64,000 nt of DNA from Bacteroidetes bacterium UBA6221 (GCA_002421685.1 DISB01000016.1:190245-254244); one strand, 5' to 3'; shown: positions 7,328 to 15,094, counted from the first letter of the stretch. Notes: a model not told the origin generated them from the sequence alone. Made by a program: numbers and translations.

Positions 7328-8515
7328 TTATTGTGCAGACAGGCCGCTCACAGCAGGATAAACCCCTACTTTGGCTTCCGCATCGTATAGCACAGGCGAT
7401 TGGTTGATAAGGTTGTTCAGCGCGTGTTTCCACCTCAATGCACCCGAGGTATCGAAAGCGTACATAGTCTGGTCGTAGCTGCCTATATACACCATACCCT
7501 TGTACACGATGGGCGAAGACCGTATCAGGGCGCCTGTGCGGTACTTCCATTTTACCGAGCCGTCTATGATATTCAGCGCGTAGAAATGATGGTCGTTACC
7601 GCCAAAATACACCGTCTGGTCGTATGCGAAAGGAGAGCCGTAAATACGTTCGTTTGTTTCAAATATCCACCTGGGGGCTTGTGCGTCGGGGTCAATGCAG
7701 TACAGCTTGTTATCCTCGCAGCCGAAAATTACGTTGCGGCCAAATACGATAGGCGATGTACTGATAAAATCTCCGGCGTTGTAGCTCCACAACTGTACAC
7801 CTGTGTTCAGGTCGAAGGCCCCGAGAAGGGAACCTGAGCATACATACACCACCTGCCCGTCCGTTACCGGGTTGTTGGGGTTAGCGCCGGTGTTACTCCA
7901 CGCCAGGGGAGCGGTAGGCGCTATCTGCACCAGGTCCAATTTGGCCTGCCAGGGGATAAGCATCTTATTGCCCAGGATGAGGGGCGAAGTAGGCAGGACG
8001 GGCACGCTGGGTAAGCCGGTAGGGATAGGAGTCGAAAAATTCAAAGGCGTCTTCGGCGCACCCGCTATAGTATGGTCAAATTGAGCCAGGTTGTTGGTAG
8101 TACCGCTGCCCGTCTGGGTAATGCTGTAAGGCACATATACATAATTGCCCTGGCCGATAACCGGGCCCAGCACGGAGTAATCTGTAACTGTCGCGGACAG
8201 TGCAAAAAAGCTATCCACCACCTTACCATTCCTGGCGTCCAGCTTCAATACGTTCTTAGGCACTACTACGAAAACATAACCGTCAAGCGCCAGGGGCTCC
8301 CATGGCATACCCCTAAGGTCGTGGTATTTCCACCTTACGGCGCCTGTTTTAGGATTCAGGGCATACAGGATATTACCGTCTGATATTATATATAAATTGT
8401 CCTGCTGTTCTTCTATCAAGGGCTCGTCTTTACTGAATTCAGGCTTAGTGCAGGAGGTTGCCAGAACCACTGCTGCGGAAAATACAAGTATACTCCTGGT
8501 CCAATTTAGGCGCAT
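7328..8515 (-). CDS. Lipoprotein with PQQ/BamB-like beta-propeller repeats
   Basis: 395 residues from the ATG at 8513-8515 (MRLNWTRSILVFSAAVVLAT), with a lipobox ending at C22. The longer frame from 8623 adds a non-signal-like lead. The mature part has repeated blades of the PQQ-binding-like type: NILYALNPKTGAVRWKY, DNKLYCIDPDAQAPRWIFE, HHFYALNIIDGSVKWKY and TMYAFDTSGALRWKH. Such lipoproteins include BamB, but this one lies far from bam genes, so an assembly role is only possible. It follows the hpf operon terminator and has its own terminator. Localisation: periplasm or outer membrane, lipid-anchored. Confidence 0.85.
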   Translation of the reverse strand: MRLNWTRSILVFSAAVVLATSCTKPEFSKDEPLIEEQQDNLYIISDGNILYALNPKTGAVRWKYHDLRGMPWEPLALDGYVFVVVPKNVLKLDARNGKVVDSFFALSATVTDYSVLGPVIGQGNYVYVPYSITQTGSGTTNNLAQFDHTIAGAPKTPLNFSTPIPTGLPSVPVLPTSPLILGNKMLIPWQAKLDLVQIAPTAPLAWSNTGANPNNPVTDGQVVYVCSGSLLGAFDLNTGVQLWSYNAGDFISTSPIVFGRNVIFGCEDNKLYCIDPDAQAPRWIFETNERIYGSPFAYDQTVYFGGNDHHFYALNIIDGSVKWKYRTGALIRSSPIVYKGMVYIGSYDQTMYAFDTSGALRWKHALNNLINQSPVLYDAEAKVGVYPAVSGLSAQ

Positions 8516-8571
8516 TGTCATAATTAGTTTAAGTACTGCAAAATAAGCGTTTTGGCCTTTTATTGCAAGGT

Positions 8572-8616
8572 GTATAAAAAATAAATCCGGTTTTTCGTAC
8601 AAAAAGACCGGATTTA
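8572..8616 (-). terminator. Terminator of the rpsU-xerC-hpf operon
   Basis: TAAATCCGGT (8582-8591) pairs with ACCGGATTTA (8607-8616), and inner TTTT/AAAA extend the stem. On the minus strand the stem is followed by TTTTTTATA. It lies 24 bases after the hpf stop codon. Confidence 0.8.
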
Positions 8617-8639
8617 CAATCATTAGGTTGGCAAAGGCT

Positions 8640-8939
8640 TTAAGCCATCGTCCTTTCTTTCTGCCGCTTGATGCGGGTTACCATAGAGTCGAAGGCACGG
8701 TCGAAAGACTCTTCAAAGGCCTTGGACTGGTGCTTTACAAAGAAAGAATGTTTCGGAACATACACTTTTATTTCGGCTACCTTGTCTTTTATCGTATGGA
8801 CAATATTATCCAGCTTCAGGTAAACGTCTACTCCTATAATATTGTCCTGGAAGGTTTGCAATTTTTCCAACTTCCTGCTCACATGCTCTAAAAGCTTGGC
8901 ATCTGCGTCGAAATGCACTGTCTGGATTTGTACGTTCAT
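8640..8939 (-). CDS. hpf: Ribosome hibernation promoting factor, short form (HPF/RaiA)
   Basis: 99 residues of the HPF/YfiA family, which binds the 30S A and P sites and inactivates ribosomes in slow growth. The start MNVQIQTVHFDADAKLLEHV and the following KLEKLQTFQDNIIGVDVYLKL match the beta-alpha-beta fold; the end is basic (RIKRQKERTMA). It lacks the C-terminal dimerisation domain of long HPFs. It begins 29 bases after xerC in the operon rpsU-xerC-hpf and is followed by a strong terminator. Confidence 0.92.
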   Translation of the reverse strand: MNVQIQTVHFDADAKLLEHVSRKLEKLQTFQDNIIGVDVYLKLDNIVHTIKDKVAEIKVYVPKHSFFVKHQSKAFEESFDRAFDSMVTRIKRQKERTMA

Positions 8940-8968
8940 AATATCACGTTTTATGTTTAATAAAAAGC

Positions 8969-9859
8969 CTATCCGCGCGGATGGCTGTTTTTATGAATTT
9001 CTTTCAGTTGTTCAATGTTATTGTGGGTATATACCTGGGTAGCCGCCAGGCTGCTATGGCCCAGCAGGTCTTTAATGGCCTGTATATTGGCCCCGTTGTT
9101 CAGCAGTTGGGTTGCAAAGGTATGGCGCAGCACGTGCGGGCTTTTTTTAGACAGGCTGGTCACCATGCCCAGGTTTTTCTTTACTACCCTGTACACGTAG
9201 CCGGCATATAGCTGTTTACCGTTTTCCAGCACCAGCAGGTAGGGGCTGTTGCCATTCTCCAGTTTGCGCTTTTCCTGTATATAGTCCTTTATTTCCTGCA
9301 GTAGCTGTGGGCCCAGGGGTATCAGCCTTTCTTTATTCCCCTTGCCCAATACCCTCACCTGTTTCAGGGGCCACTCTATATCCTGTTCTTTCATGTTCAG
9401 CAGCTCGCTGCGGCGCAGGCCAGCCTGGTACAGCATGCTGCATATCATCCTGTCCGTAGCTCCCTTAAAACCTTCATCAAAGTTAACCACCTCCAGCAGG
9501 TGCGTGGTCTCCTGCTCTTTCAGGTAGGCAGGCAACCGTTCCGGCAGTTTTTGCGCATGCAATTGCCGCACCGGGTTTTTACCGGCCTTGCCCTGCTTCA
9601 GCAGGTATTTATAATAAGAATTGAGGGACGACAGTTTCCTGTTGATGGTGCGGGCCGATTGCTTATCATCTTTCATTGTCGCCAGCCAGCTACGCACATG
9701 AAAATGCGACAGGTCGTTAACGCCGGAGATACCAAACTGACCGTCAATATAAGTAAGGAACTGGGAGAGGTCTTTTTCGTAAGCTACCAGTGTATGGTGA
9801 GAATATCTCTTCTCAAATTTCAGGTATTGCAGGAAGTCCGGTAGCCACTGAACCATCAT
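8969..9859 (-). CDS. xerC: Tyrosine recombinase XerC-like
   Basis: 296 residues. N-terminal SAM-like DNA-binding domain (1-100) and C-terminal catalytic domain with the full set of active-site residues: R149 in AGLRRSELL, K173 in GKGNKER, H242 and R245 in HVLRHTFA, H268 in LGHSS and Y277 in QVYTH. Length fits XerC/XerD, which resolve chromosome dimers at dif. Its place between rpsU and hpf argues for the housekeeping enzyme and not a mobile-element integrase. The start codon follows a perfect 14-bp terminator hairpin by only a few bases. Confidence 0.93.
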   Translation of the reverse strand: MMVQWLPDFLQYLKFEKRYSHHTLVAYEKDLSQFLTYIDGQFGISGVNDLSHFHVRSWLATMKDDKQSARTINRKLSSLNSYYKYLLKQGKAGKNPVRQLHAQKLPERLPAYLKEQETTHLLEVVNFDEGFKGATDRMICSMLYQAGLRRSELLNMKEQDIEWPLKQVRVLGKGNKERLIPLGPQLLQEIKDYIQEKRKLENGNSPYLLVLENGKQLYAGYVYRVVKKNLGMVTSLSKKSPHVLRHTFATQLLNNGANIQAIKDLLGHSSLAATQVYTHNNIEQLKEIHKNSHPRG

Positions 9860-9904
9860 AAAAAAATACTGGTATTGTAAATATACTACATTACAATACC
9901 AGTA
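9860..9904 (-). terminator. Perfect 14-bp terminator between rpsU and xerC
   Basis: TACTGGTATTGTAA (9867-9880) pairs perfectly with TTACAATACCAGTA (9891-9904) around a 10-base loop. On the minus strand the stem is followed by TTTTTTA directly before the xerC ATG at 9859. It should stop most rpsU transcripts and let only a fraction read into xerC and hpf. Confidence 0.88.
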
Positions 9905-9948
9905 GCAATACTATGGTAGCTTAAACTTTGTTAAAAAGTTGTTGTTGC

Positions 9949-10146
9949 TTATTTCTCTATTTTGCCTGTCTCAAGCTGTAGCTTATACACAGCTTTCAGC
10001 ACCTGGGTACGGCGCCTTACAGATGGCTTGGTGAAAGACTGGCGATCTCTTAATTGATTGAGCGTGCGTGATTTTTCGTACTTCTTTTTGTACTTTTTCA
10101 GCGCTTTGTCAATGTTTTCGCAGTCTTTTGAATCAATAATCAGCAT
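9949..10146 (-). CDS. rpsU: 30S ribosomal protein bS21
   Basis: 65 residues, MLIIDSKDCENIDKALKKYK, then KKYEKSRTLNQLRDRQSF and RRRTQVLKAVYKLQ. The Lys/Arg-rich helix pattern and length are those of bS21, a small-subunit protein involved in initiation on structured mRNAs. First gene of the rpsU-xerC-hpf operon. A promoter with a TACCTTTG box lies about 30 bases upstream, and a strong terminator follows. Confidence 0.96.
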   Translation of the reverse strand: MLIIDSKDCENIDKALKKYKKKYEKSRTLNQLRDRQSFTKPSVRRRTQVLKAVYKLQLETGKIEK

Positions 10147-10177
10147 AATATATACCCCCTTTGTTTATTAAGGCTTG

Positions 10178-10205
10178 CAAAGGTATTGATTTTTCATATT
10201 TTCAA
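10178..10205 (-). promoter_or_regulatory. Bacteroidetes-type promoter of rpsU
   Basis: On the minus strand TTG (plus 10203-10205), 17 bases, then TACCTTTG (10178-10185), followed by C. This matches the TTG / TAnnTTTG promoter pattern known for Bacteroidetes sigma-A. It lies 32 bases upstream of the rpsU start. Confidence 0.7.
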
Positions 10206-10295
10206 CAAAGAAAATCGCATTATTTATTGGTTGAGGGATAATTTTTAGCGGGCTAATTACGTTATTTTTGTACCCTTGCCTTTCGCGAAAGCAAT

Positions 10296-10847
10296 ATGCA
10301 TATAAAATTATTAACATACATAATAGCCGGGTTACTATTCTTAGGCTGCAAAAAATCTGAACCTTTTGACAAGGCAGATGAAAGCCAGTTTACGACCAGG
10401 TACTGCAACGACCCGATAGCCATTAATTATAACCACGGCTTCCCGGGTACTGCCGATAACACGGTCTGCATCTACCCTACCGATGTTTTTTCCGGGACAT
10501 ATGAGTTTAAGGATTCCATTTATGATGCAGATTTCAACCTGGATACCATACTGAACTACGTGGTCAGCTTTCATAAGGTATCGCTCACTAAACTAAACCT
10601 TTCAGGCTTTTGCGTAAATGGTGATACGGTAAGGCTGACGGCAGACAGGTATTACAAAGCCGCAGTTGATTCCACCATGCTCCCCGACTCGTCAATGATA
10701 GAAGGCCATATATTTTGTCGTGCTATAGATACCCTCAGCGGTATCATCAGCAAGTACAATGACGACAGCAATAAGATAAAAGTCAATTTTATTATTGCCA
10801 GCGACACCGGCATCAACTACCATATAGGTACAGGCATAAAAAAATAA
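10296..10847 (+). CDS. Lipoprotein of unknown function
   Basis: 183 residues. Signal peptide with lipobox ending at C18 (LLFLGC), followed by KKSEPFDKADE. The mature part begins with a short Cys-containing stretch (YCNDPIAINYNHGFPG, then CIYP) that resembles the start of small extracellular domains, then becomes beta-rich (TYEFKD, FHKVSLTKLNLSGF). I do not recognise a named family. It ends 6 bases before ribE, so the two are probably co-transcribed, though no functional link is evident. TATTTTTG at 10263-10270 could be a -7 box but has no good -33 partner. Confidence 0.8.
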   Translation: MHIKLLTYIIAGLLFLGCKKSEPFDKADESQFTTRYCNDPIAINYNHGFPGTADNTVCIYPTDVFSGTYEFKDSIYDADFNLDTILNYVVSFHKVSLTKLNLSGFCVNGDTVRLTADRYYKAAVDSTMLPDSSMIEGHIFCRAIDTLSGIISKYNDDSNKIKVNFIIASDTGINYHIGTGIKK

Positions 10848-10853
10848 CACCGC

Positions 10854-11450
10854 ATGTTTACAGGAATAATTGCTTACCTGGCCAAAGTGAAAGAGGTATC
10901 ACCAGCCGGGAGCAATGTGGATATCTGGCTCGAAGGACCGTTTGCTGCCGAACTGAAAGTAGACCAGTCGGTAGCGCACAACGGCGTATGCCTGACCGTG
11001 GTGGAAATAGCCGGAGGTGCATATAAGGTAACTGCAGTAGCTGAAACCCTGCTGAAGACCAACCTTAGCCAACTGAAGCAAGGGGATGAAGTGAATATAG
11101 AATTGGCGCTCCGTGCGGGCGACAGGCTGGATGGCCATTTTGTGCAAGGGCATGTTGATGCCACAGGTACCTGCGAAGAAGCACGGGAAGTGAACGGCAG
11201 CTGGCTCTACCGTTTCAGTTTCCCCGGAAAGTTTGCGCCACTTATCATTGAGAAAGGTTCTGTTTGTATTAATGGTGTCAGCCTGACAGCCTTTGATGTC
11301 ACGCGCAATACCTTTACAGTTACCATCATTCCCTATACGTATAGCCATACAACCTTCCGGCACCTTAAACCAGGCGATACGGTCAACCTCGAATTCGACG
11401 TACTTGGCAAATACCTGCTCAGGAAACAGGAGTTGGATGCATCGTCATAA
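10854..11450 (+). CDS. ribE: Riboflavin synthase alpha chain
   Basis: 198 residues with the tandem lumazine-binding domains of riboflavin synthase, which dismutates two 6,7-dimethyl-8-ribityllumazine molecules to riboflavin. It starts with the family hallmark MFTGII. The first domain holds VAHNGVCLTVVE and the second, from ~98, holds GHVDATG and INGVSLT. Length is typical (~195-215). It follows the lipoprotein gene by 6 bases. No FMN riboswitch is visible upstream and no other rib gene is in the window. Confidence 0.96.
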   Translation: MFTGIIAYLAKVKEVSPAGSNVDIWLEGPFAAELKVDQSVAHNGVCLTVVEIAGGAYKVTAVAETLLKTNLSQLKQGDEVNIELALRAGDRLDGHFVQGHVDATGTCEEAREVNGSWLYRFSFPGKFAPLIIEKGSVCINGVSLTAFDVTRNTFTVTIIPYTYSHTTFRHLKPGDTVNLEFDVLGKYLLRKQELDASS

Positions 11451-11488
11451 GTTTTCGCGGCACAATTATTTATACATGATAGTATAAG

Positions 11489-11971
11489 ATGATTGATAAA
11501 AACAAAACCGACAAGGCAGGCAGCTACCTGCTTGCCCACAACGAAACCATATCCATTGCCGAAAGTGTTACTTCGGGTTTACTACAGTTCATTTTAGGCG
11601 AGGCCACCAATGCCGAAAAATTTTACCAGGGCGGCATCACCGCATATAACCTGGGGCAGAAATATAAATACCTGGGGGTAGAGCCCATACATGCCGCTGC
11701 GGTCAACAGCGTGTCGCAGCAAGTGGCAGAACTGATGGCCATAGAAGTGTGCCGGATGTTCAGCAGCGATTGGGGCATTAGCATTACCGGCTATGCCACC
11801 CCGGTGCCGGAGTCGGGCAACAAATTGTTCAGTTATTATGCCGTGGTCTATAAAGGCCGGGTAAAATCTTCAGGAAAGTTAGACTGCGAGGAGATGCCGC
11901 CGATAAGGGTAAAAGAAAAATACAGCGAAGACATAATTGATGAATTGCTCAAGCTGATGCAAGGGGATTGA
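11489..11971 (+). CDS. CinA C-terminal domain protein, degenerate nicotinamide-nucleotide amidase
   Basis: 160 residues forming only the C-terminal (PncC-type) domain of CinA, which deamidates NMN. The fold markers are present: AESVTSGLLQFILGE, FYQGGITAYN, VSQQVAELMA and GISITGYATPVPES. The usual AESCTGG reads AESVTSG, and the Gly-rich ITGIAGPGG-like loop reads ITGYATPVP. These changes suggest altered or lost activity. It converges with the next gene with only 1 base between the stops. Confidence 0.8.
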   Translation: MIDKNKTDKAGSYLLAHNETISIAESVTSGLLQFILGEATNAEKFYQGGITAYNLGQKYKYLGVEPIHAAAVNSVSQQVAELMAIEVCRMFSSDWGISITGYATPVPESGNKLFSYYAVVYKGRVKSSGKLDCEEMPPIRVKEKYSEDIIDELLKLMQGD

Positions 11972-11972
11972 T

Positions 11973-12356
11973 TCATTTCTTTTTTTTCGCCTTAGCTTTT
12001 CCAGTATTTTCCTTTACCCTGAACTTTACGATCTTTTCAATCAGCTTCAGTGGCATAGGTTCGTCTAACGGAAATTGCACTGACCCTTTTCCCTCTTTGT
12101 ATTTCGAGAGTTCTTTTTTGAATGCCTGGTGACCTGTGGGCGTGGCATAAAATCCTACATGGCTTTTATATCCGGCAAAATAAACCAGCGGTCCGTTCAG
12201 CTTATACGCCGGCATTGCATATGCAATTGTTTCTTCGGCTGCCGGGGCTGCTTTACGTATAGTGTTTCTCACTTCCTGCAATAGTTCCTGCACATCAGCA
12301 GGAAATGCTGCAATATATTCATCTACCGTAGTGGCTTTTTTATTATCCATAGACAT
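11973..12356 (-). CDS. DUF1801 / YdhG-like protein
   Basis: 127 residues of the DUF1801 family, related to small proteins sometimes described as iron chaperones. Recognised by VDEYIAAFPADVQELLQEVR near the start, EETIAYAMPAYKLNG, and a C-terminal block (PLKLIEKIVKFRVKENTG) ending in a run of lysines. No membrane segments. Start could be the ATG at 12356 or 12350. Biochemical role is uncertain for the family. Confidence 0.85.
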   Translation of the reverse strand: MSMDNKKATTVDEYIAAFPADVQELLQEVRNTIRKAAPAAEETIAYAMPAYKLNGPLVYFAGYKSHVGFYATPTGHQAFKKELSKYKEGKGSVQFPLDEPMPLKLIEKIVKFRVKENTGKAKAKKKK

Positions 12357-12442
12357 ATGGTTATTCTATCTAAATATAGGAACTATCCGACAGGTATATA
12401 CCTCTTTTTCCTGATTTGACGGAAAATACCTTTCTTGCAGCT

Positions 12443-13471
12443 ATGAAAGGTTTTGCCAGTGACAACTATGCGGGTGTATTGCCCGAGGTGATGGAGGCTT
12501 TGCAAAAGGTCAATTTTGAGCATGCGCGTTCTTACGGCGCCGATGATGTGACATCCCGCGCTGTAAAATTATTCAGGGAAGTGTTTGAAGCGGACGTGGA
12601 TGTACATTTCGTATTCAACGGCACTGGCGCAAATGTGTTAAGTATCAGCAGCGCTACTCAATCATTTAATTCAGTATTGTGTGCGGACACATCGCATATG
12701 TATTGCGACGAGTCTTCAGCCCCAGAGACATTTACCGGTTGCCGTTTTTTCGCGTTGAAATCGGACGATAGCGGTAAACTGGCGCCCGAAATTATCCGTA
12801 AACGACTGATAAGAAAGGGTGATATGCATTATGCGCAACCCCAGGTTATCTCGCTGACTCAAACCACTGAGTATGCTACTGTTTACCCGATTGAAGAACT
12901 GGCGCAGGTGGGTGCAATGGCCACGGAACATGGGCTGTATTACCATATTGATGGCTCACGCTTCTTTAATGCCGCGGCCTCGCTGGGTTGCAGCCTGAAA
13001 GAGATGAGTACCGATATTGGCCTTGATATATTATCGCTGGGTGGAACTAAGGCCGGTATGATGTACGGAGAGGCGGTGGTTGTATTTAATAAGGACCTGG
13101 CCAAACATATGGCCTTCAAACACAAACAAAGTATGCAACTGGCCTCGAAAAACAGGTTCATAGCTGCACAATTTGAAACGATGCTGGCCGGTGAACTATG
13201 GCGCAAACATGCATCTCATGCCAATGCTATGGCGCAGTTGCTGTATAACCTCATAAAAGACATTCCCGGCGTGCATGTAACCAAGCCGGTGCAGGCTAAC
13301 GGAATATTTGCCATTCACCCGGCAGCATGGAACGAACAAATGTGGGAGCAGTATCCTTATTATGTTTGGGACGAGCATACCAATGAAGTACGTATTATGT
13401 GTTCGTGGGATACAACCGGGGAGGAGGTCAAAGGTTTTGCCGGGCGGATGAAGCAGCTATCGGCGCAGTAA
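12443..13471 (+). CDS. Threonine aldolase family PLP enzyme
   Basis: 342 residues from the ATG at 12443 (MKGFASDNYAGVLPEVMEAL); a TTG at 12416 would add nine residues. PLP-dependent fold type I enzyme resembling low-specificity threonine aldolase, which cleaves threonine to glycine and acetaldehyde. The PLP lysine is K203 in SLGGTKAGMMYGE. HIDGSR (D170, R173) and FVFNGTGAN in the phosphate-binding region fit the family. Monocistronic, with convergent DUF1801 upstream and the tRNA-Ser promoter downstream. Confidence 0.9.
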   Translation: MKGFASDNYAGVLPEVMEALQKVNFEHARSYGADDVTSRAVKLFREVFEADVDVHFVFNGTGANVLSISSATQSFNSVLCADTSHMYCDESSAPETFTGCRFFALKSDDSGKLAPEIIRKRLIRKGDMHYAQPQVISLTQTTEYATVYPIEELAQVGAMATEHGLYYHIDGSRFFNAAASLGCSLKEMSTDIGLDILSLGGTKAGMMYGEAVVVFNKDLAKHMAFKHKQSMQLASKNRFIAAQFETMLAGELWRKHASHANAMAQLLYNLIKDIPGVHVTKPVQANGIFAIHPAAWNEQMWEQYPYYVWDEHTNEVRIMCSWDTTGEEVKGFAGRMKQLSAQ

Positions 13472-13533
13472 ATTGCTAACGTCCCGCACGTACCAGGGTT
13501 TTTTATCCATTGATATAATAACTAAAATTCTTT

Positions 13534-13562
13534 TTGAAAATATCGGGATAACGCTATCTTTG
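13534..13562 (+). promoter_or_regulatory. Bacteroidetes-type promoter of tRNA-Ser
   Basis: TTG at 13534-13536, 18 bases, then TATCTTTG at 13555-13562 followed by C: a close match to the TTG / TAnnTTTG pattern. It lies 37 bases before the tRNA. Confidence 0.75.
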
Positions 13563-13599
13563 CAATCCCCAAAATAGCGGGGTATGTCATTTATTACAC

Positions 13600-13688
13600 G
13601 GTGAGGTGGGTGAGTGGCCGAAACCAATAGTTTGCTAAACTGTCGTACGCTTAACCGCGTACCGCGGGTTCGAATCCCGCCCTCACCG
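13600..13688 (+). tRNA. tRNA-Ser (GCT)
   Basis: 89 bases with acceptor GGTGAGG / CCTCACC, a class II long variable arm, anticodon stem ATAGT / ACTGT, loop TTGCTAA giving anticodon GCT, and T-arm GCGGGTTCGAATCCCGC. CCA is not encoded. A promoter lies 37 bases upstream, and tRNA-Pro follows after 44 bases, probably on the same transcript. Confidence 0.95.
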
Positions 13689-13732
13689 CTCGGTCATTTT
13701 CTTATTCTCAGATAGGGATGCCGGAAAAAGTT

Positions 13733-13806
13733 CGGGAAGTAGCGCAGGCCGGTAGCGCACCTGGTTTGGGACCAGGGGGTCGCAGGTTCGAATCCTGTCT
13801 TCCCGA
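13733..13806 (+). tRNA. tRNA-Pro (TGG)
   Basis: 74 bases with acceptor CGGGAAG / CTTCCCG, D-arm GCGC / GCGC around AGGCCGGTA, anticodon stem CCTGG / CCAGG, loop TTTGGGA giving anticodon TGG, and T-arm GCAGGTTCGAATCCTGT. A hairpin terminator follows. A rearranged copy lies ~400 bases downstream. Confidence 0.95.
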
Positions 13807-13815
13807 CTGACAGCA

Positions 13816-13845
13816 AATAGTCATCTTCGGATGACTATTTTTGTT
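13816..13845 (+). terminator. Terminator after tRNA-Pro
   Basis: AATAGTCATC (13816-13825), tetraloop TTCG, GATGACTATT (13830-13839), then TTTTG. Perfect 10-bp stem. It ends two bases before the start codon of the GIY-YIG gene. Confidence 0.9.
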
Positions 13846-13847
13846 TT

Positions 13848-14096
13848 ATGGAATATTACGTCTATATCCTCAAGAGTCTCAAAGATGGTAAATATTATAT
13901 TGGAAGTACAAAAGATGTCAATGCACGTCTCAATTATCACAATGCCGGCAAACAACGTTCTACAAAACATAGAATTCCTTTTGTACTAATGCATCACGAA
14001 CAACATGCTGATAAAAAATCAGCATTAGCACGCGAAAAGCAAATCAAGAGCTACAAAGGCGGTGAAGCATTTAAGAAATTAGTGGACGGGAAATAG
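13848..14096 (+). CDS. Single-domain GIY-YIG nuclease family protein
   Basis: 82 residues made almost wholly of a GIY-YIG domain: YYVYILKSLKDGKYYIGST supplies both hallmarks (YVY and YIG), followed by VNARLNYHN and the C-terminal AREKQIKSYKGG with the likely metal-binding Glu. Relatives belong to the UvrC/homing-endonuclease superfamily of metal-dependent nucleases; cellular roles of the stand-alone form are not established. It sits between an intact tRNA-Pro with its terminator and a rearranged tRNA-Pro copy. Confidence 0.88.
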   Translation: MEYYVYILKSLKDGKYYIGSTKDVNARLNYHNAGKQRSTKHRIPFVLMHHEQHADKKSALAREKQIKSYKGGEAFKKLVDGK

Positions 14097-14133
14097 CTCA
14101 GCCTTCAGCAATACCTGGTGGAACAAAAAAGTT

Positions 14134-14228
14134 CGGGAAGTAGCCCCGCCGCGGCGGGGCACCTGGTTTGGGACCAGGGGGTCGCAGGTTCGAACTTCTC
14201 TCAGCGAAGCTAATCCTGTCTTCCCCGA
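14134..14228 (+). pseudogene. Rearranged tRNA-Pro copy with two hairpin insertions
   Basis: It matches tRNA-Pro at 13733-13806 in the acceptor start (CGGGAAGTAGC), the whole anticodon arm (CCTGGTTTGGGACCAGG) and the T-arm halves. Two parts differ. The D-arm is replaced by an 18-bp perfect palindrome (14143-14160, core CCGCGG). The T-loop is split after TTCGAA by 19 bases (14195-14213) that can fold as CTTC / GAAG. The 3' acceptor has an extra C. Flanks AAAAAGTT and GACTGACAGCAAA are shared with the intact gene. It cannot form a normal tRNA as written. Confidence 0.85.
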
Positions 14229-14244
14229 CTGACAGCAAAGAAGT

Positions 14245-14280
14245 ATAGAGCTTCGGTTTTACCGAAGCTCTATTTATTTT
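14245..14280 (+). terminator. Terminator-like hairpin after the tRNA-Pro copy
   Basis: ATAGAGCTTCGG (14245-14256) pairs with CCGAAGCTCTAT (14262-14273), followed by TTATTTT. It occupies the same place as the terminator after the intact tRNA-Pro but has an unrelated stem sequence. Confidence 0.75.
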
Positions 14281-14308
14281 ATCCATTGCCCTATGTGCTT
14301 AGTTCAGC

Positions 14309-14836
14309 TTACCCGGCATACTTCACTACAACATTCGACTTATTGCTGTCCTCCTTGCTTTGGGTGTTTTTAGCCAGCAACCTTTCCAGTTCCCCGGCAA
14401 AGAATTCGTTGCAGGTTTTATCCTGGCAGTGTTGTATAGCTTTTTTTATGCTGTTGATAGCGCTAGCATATGCGACCTGCTTTTCGAACATCAGTGCTTC
14501 GTTGTAGTATATACGCGATTTGTCGATGCCGGGCACAGTCAATGCCTTGCCAATCAGCTTTTCAGCCCTGGCGAAATCATCTAATATAATAGCCAGCCTG
14601 GCATACTCATAATAAGTATGAACATACCCGGGTTCATGGAATAACGCCAGTTCAAAGTTTTCCCTTGCCGCATCGAAATGCGACAGGTCGCGATAGTATA
14701 TCTTTCCCTGCAAGGTCAGCAAGCCGGCGTGTGTATCATCGTGCGATAAGCCGTAATCCAATGCCTCCAAAGCTTCCTCCAGGCAATAAGGATAATTTTC
14801 CTTTGCTTTCAAATAATATTTATCCGCAGCATTCAT
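14309..14836 (-). CDS. TPR-repeat protein
   Basis: 175 residues from the ATG at 14834-14836 (MNAADKYYLKAKENYPYCLE). Four to five helical hairpins of the tetratricopeptide type, for example ALLTLQGKIYY-like and ARENFELALFHEPGYVHTYYEYA, and AINSIKKAIQHC near the end. No signal peptide. TPRs are protein-binding scaffolds; nothing here points to a partner. Confidence 0.85.
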   Translation of the reverse strand: MNAADKYYLKAKENYPYCLEEALEALDYGLSHDDTHAGLLTLQGKIYYRDLSHFDAARENFELALFHEPGYVHTYYEYARLAIILDDFARAEKLIGKALTVPGIDKSRIYYNEALMFEKQVAYASAINSIKKAIQHCQDKTCNEFFAGELERLLAKNTQSKEDSNKSNVVVKYAG

Positions 14837-15094
14837 AGCTGTCAATGTTTTAGTAATAATAAAAATGGTTGAACCGTCCCTTTACGGGCATGACTTAGCC
14901 TGTATACCGATTGCTTAGTTAACAGAAGGAAAATAACAAAGCCAGCCCGGTAATATGAATAGGGCGCAACAGCAGTTGATATGTATTTCTCAGACGCATT
15001 GCCTTGTTTTTACGAAATGAATAATTGCCATCTGCTATTACAAAAATAATGCCAGCATTTTTGCCGGCATTATTTTACTTGTTATTTTATTTTT
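14837..15094. other. Gene-free spacer with a terminator
   Basis: About 260 bases with no plausible gene. The only clear structure is the terminator hairpin near its right end. The rest is AT-rich without recognisable repeats. Confidence 0.6.
15041..15074 (-). terminator. Terminator of the Ig-repeat secreted protein gene
   Basis: AATAATGCCAGC (15045-15056) pairs with GCCGGCATTATT (15063-15074) with one G-T wobble. On the minus strand a TTTTTG tract follows. It lies 20 bases after the stop codon. Confidence 0.85.

Noticed and set aside
10900..11400. FMN riboswitch upstream of or inside ribE
   Set aside because: ribE follows the lipoprotein gene by 6 bases and no conserved riboswitch core is visible.
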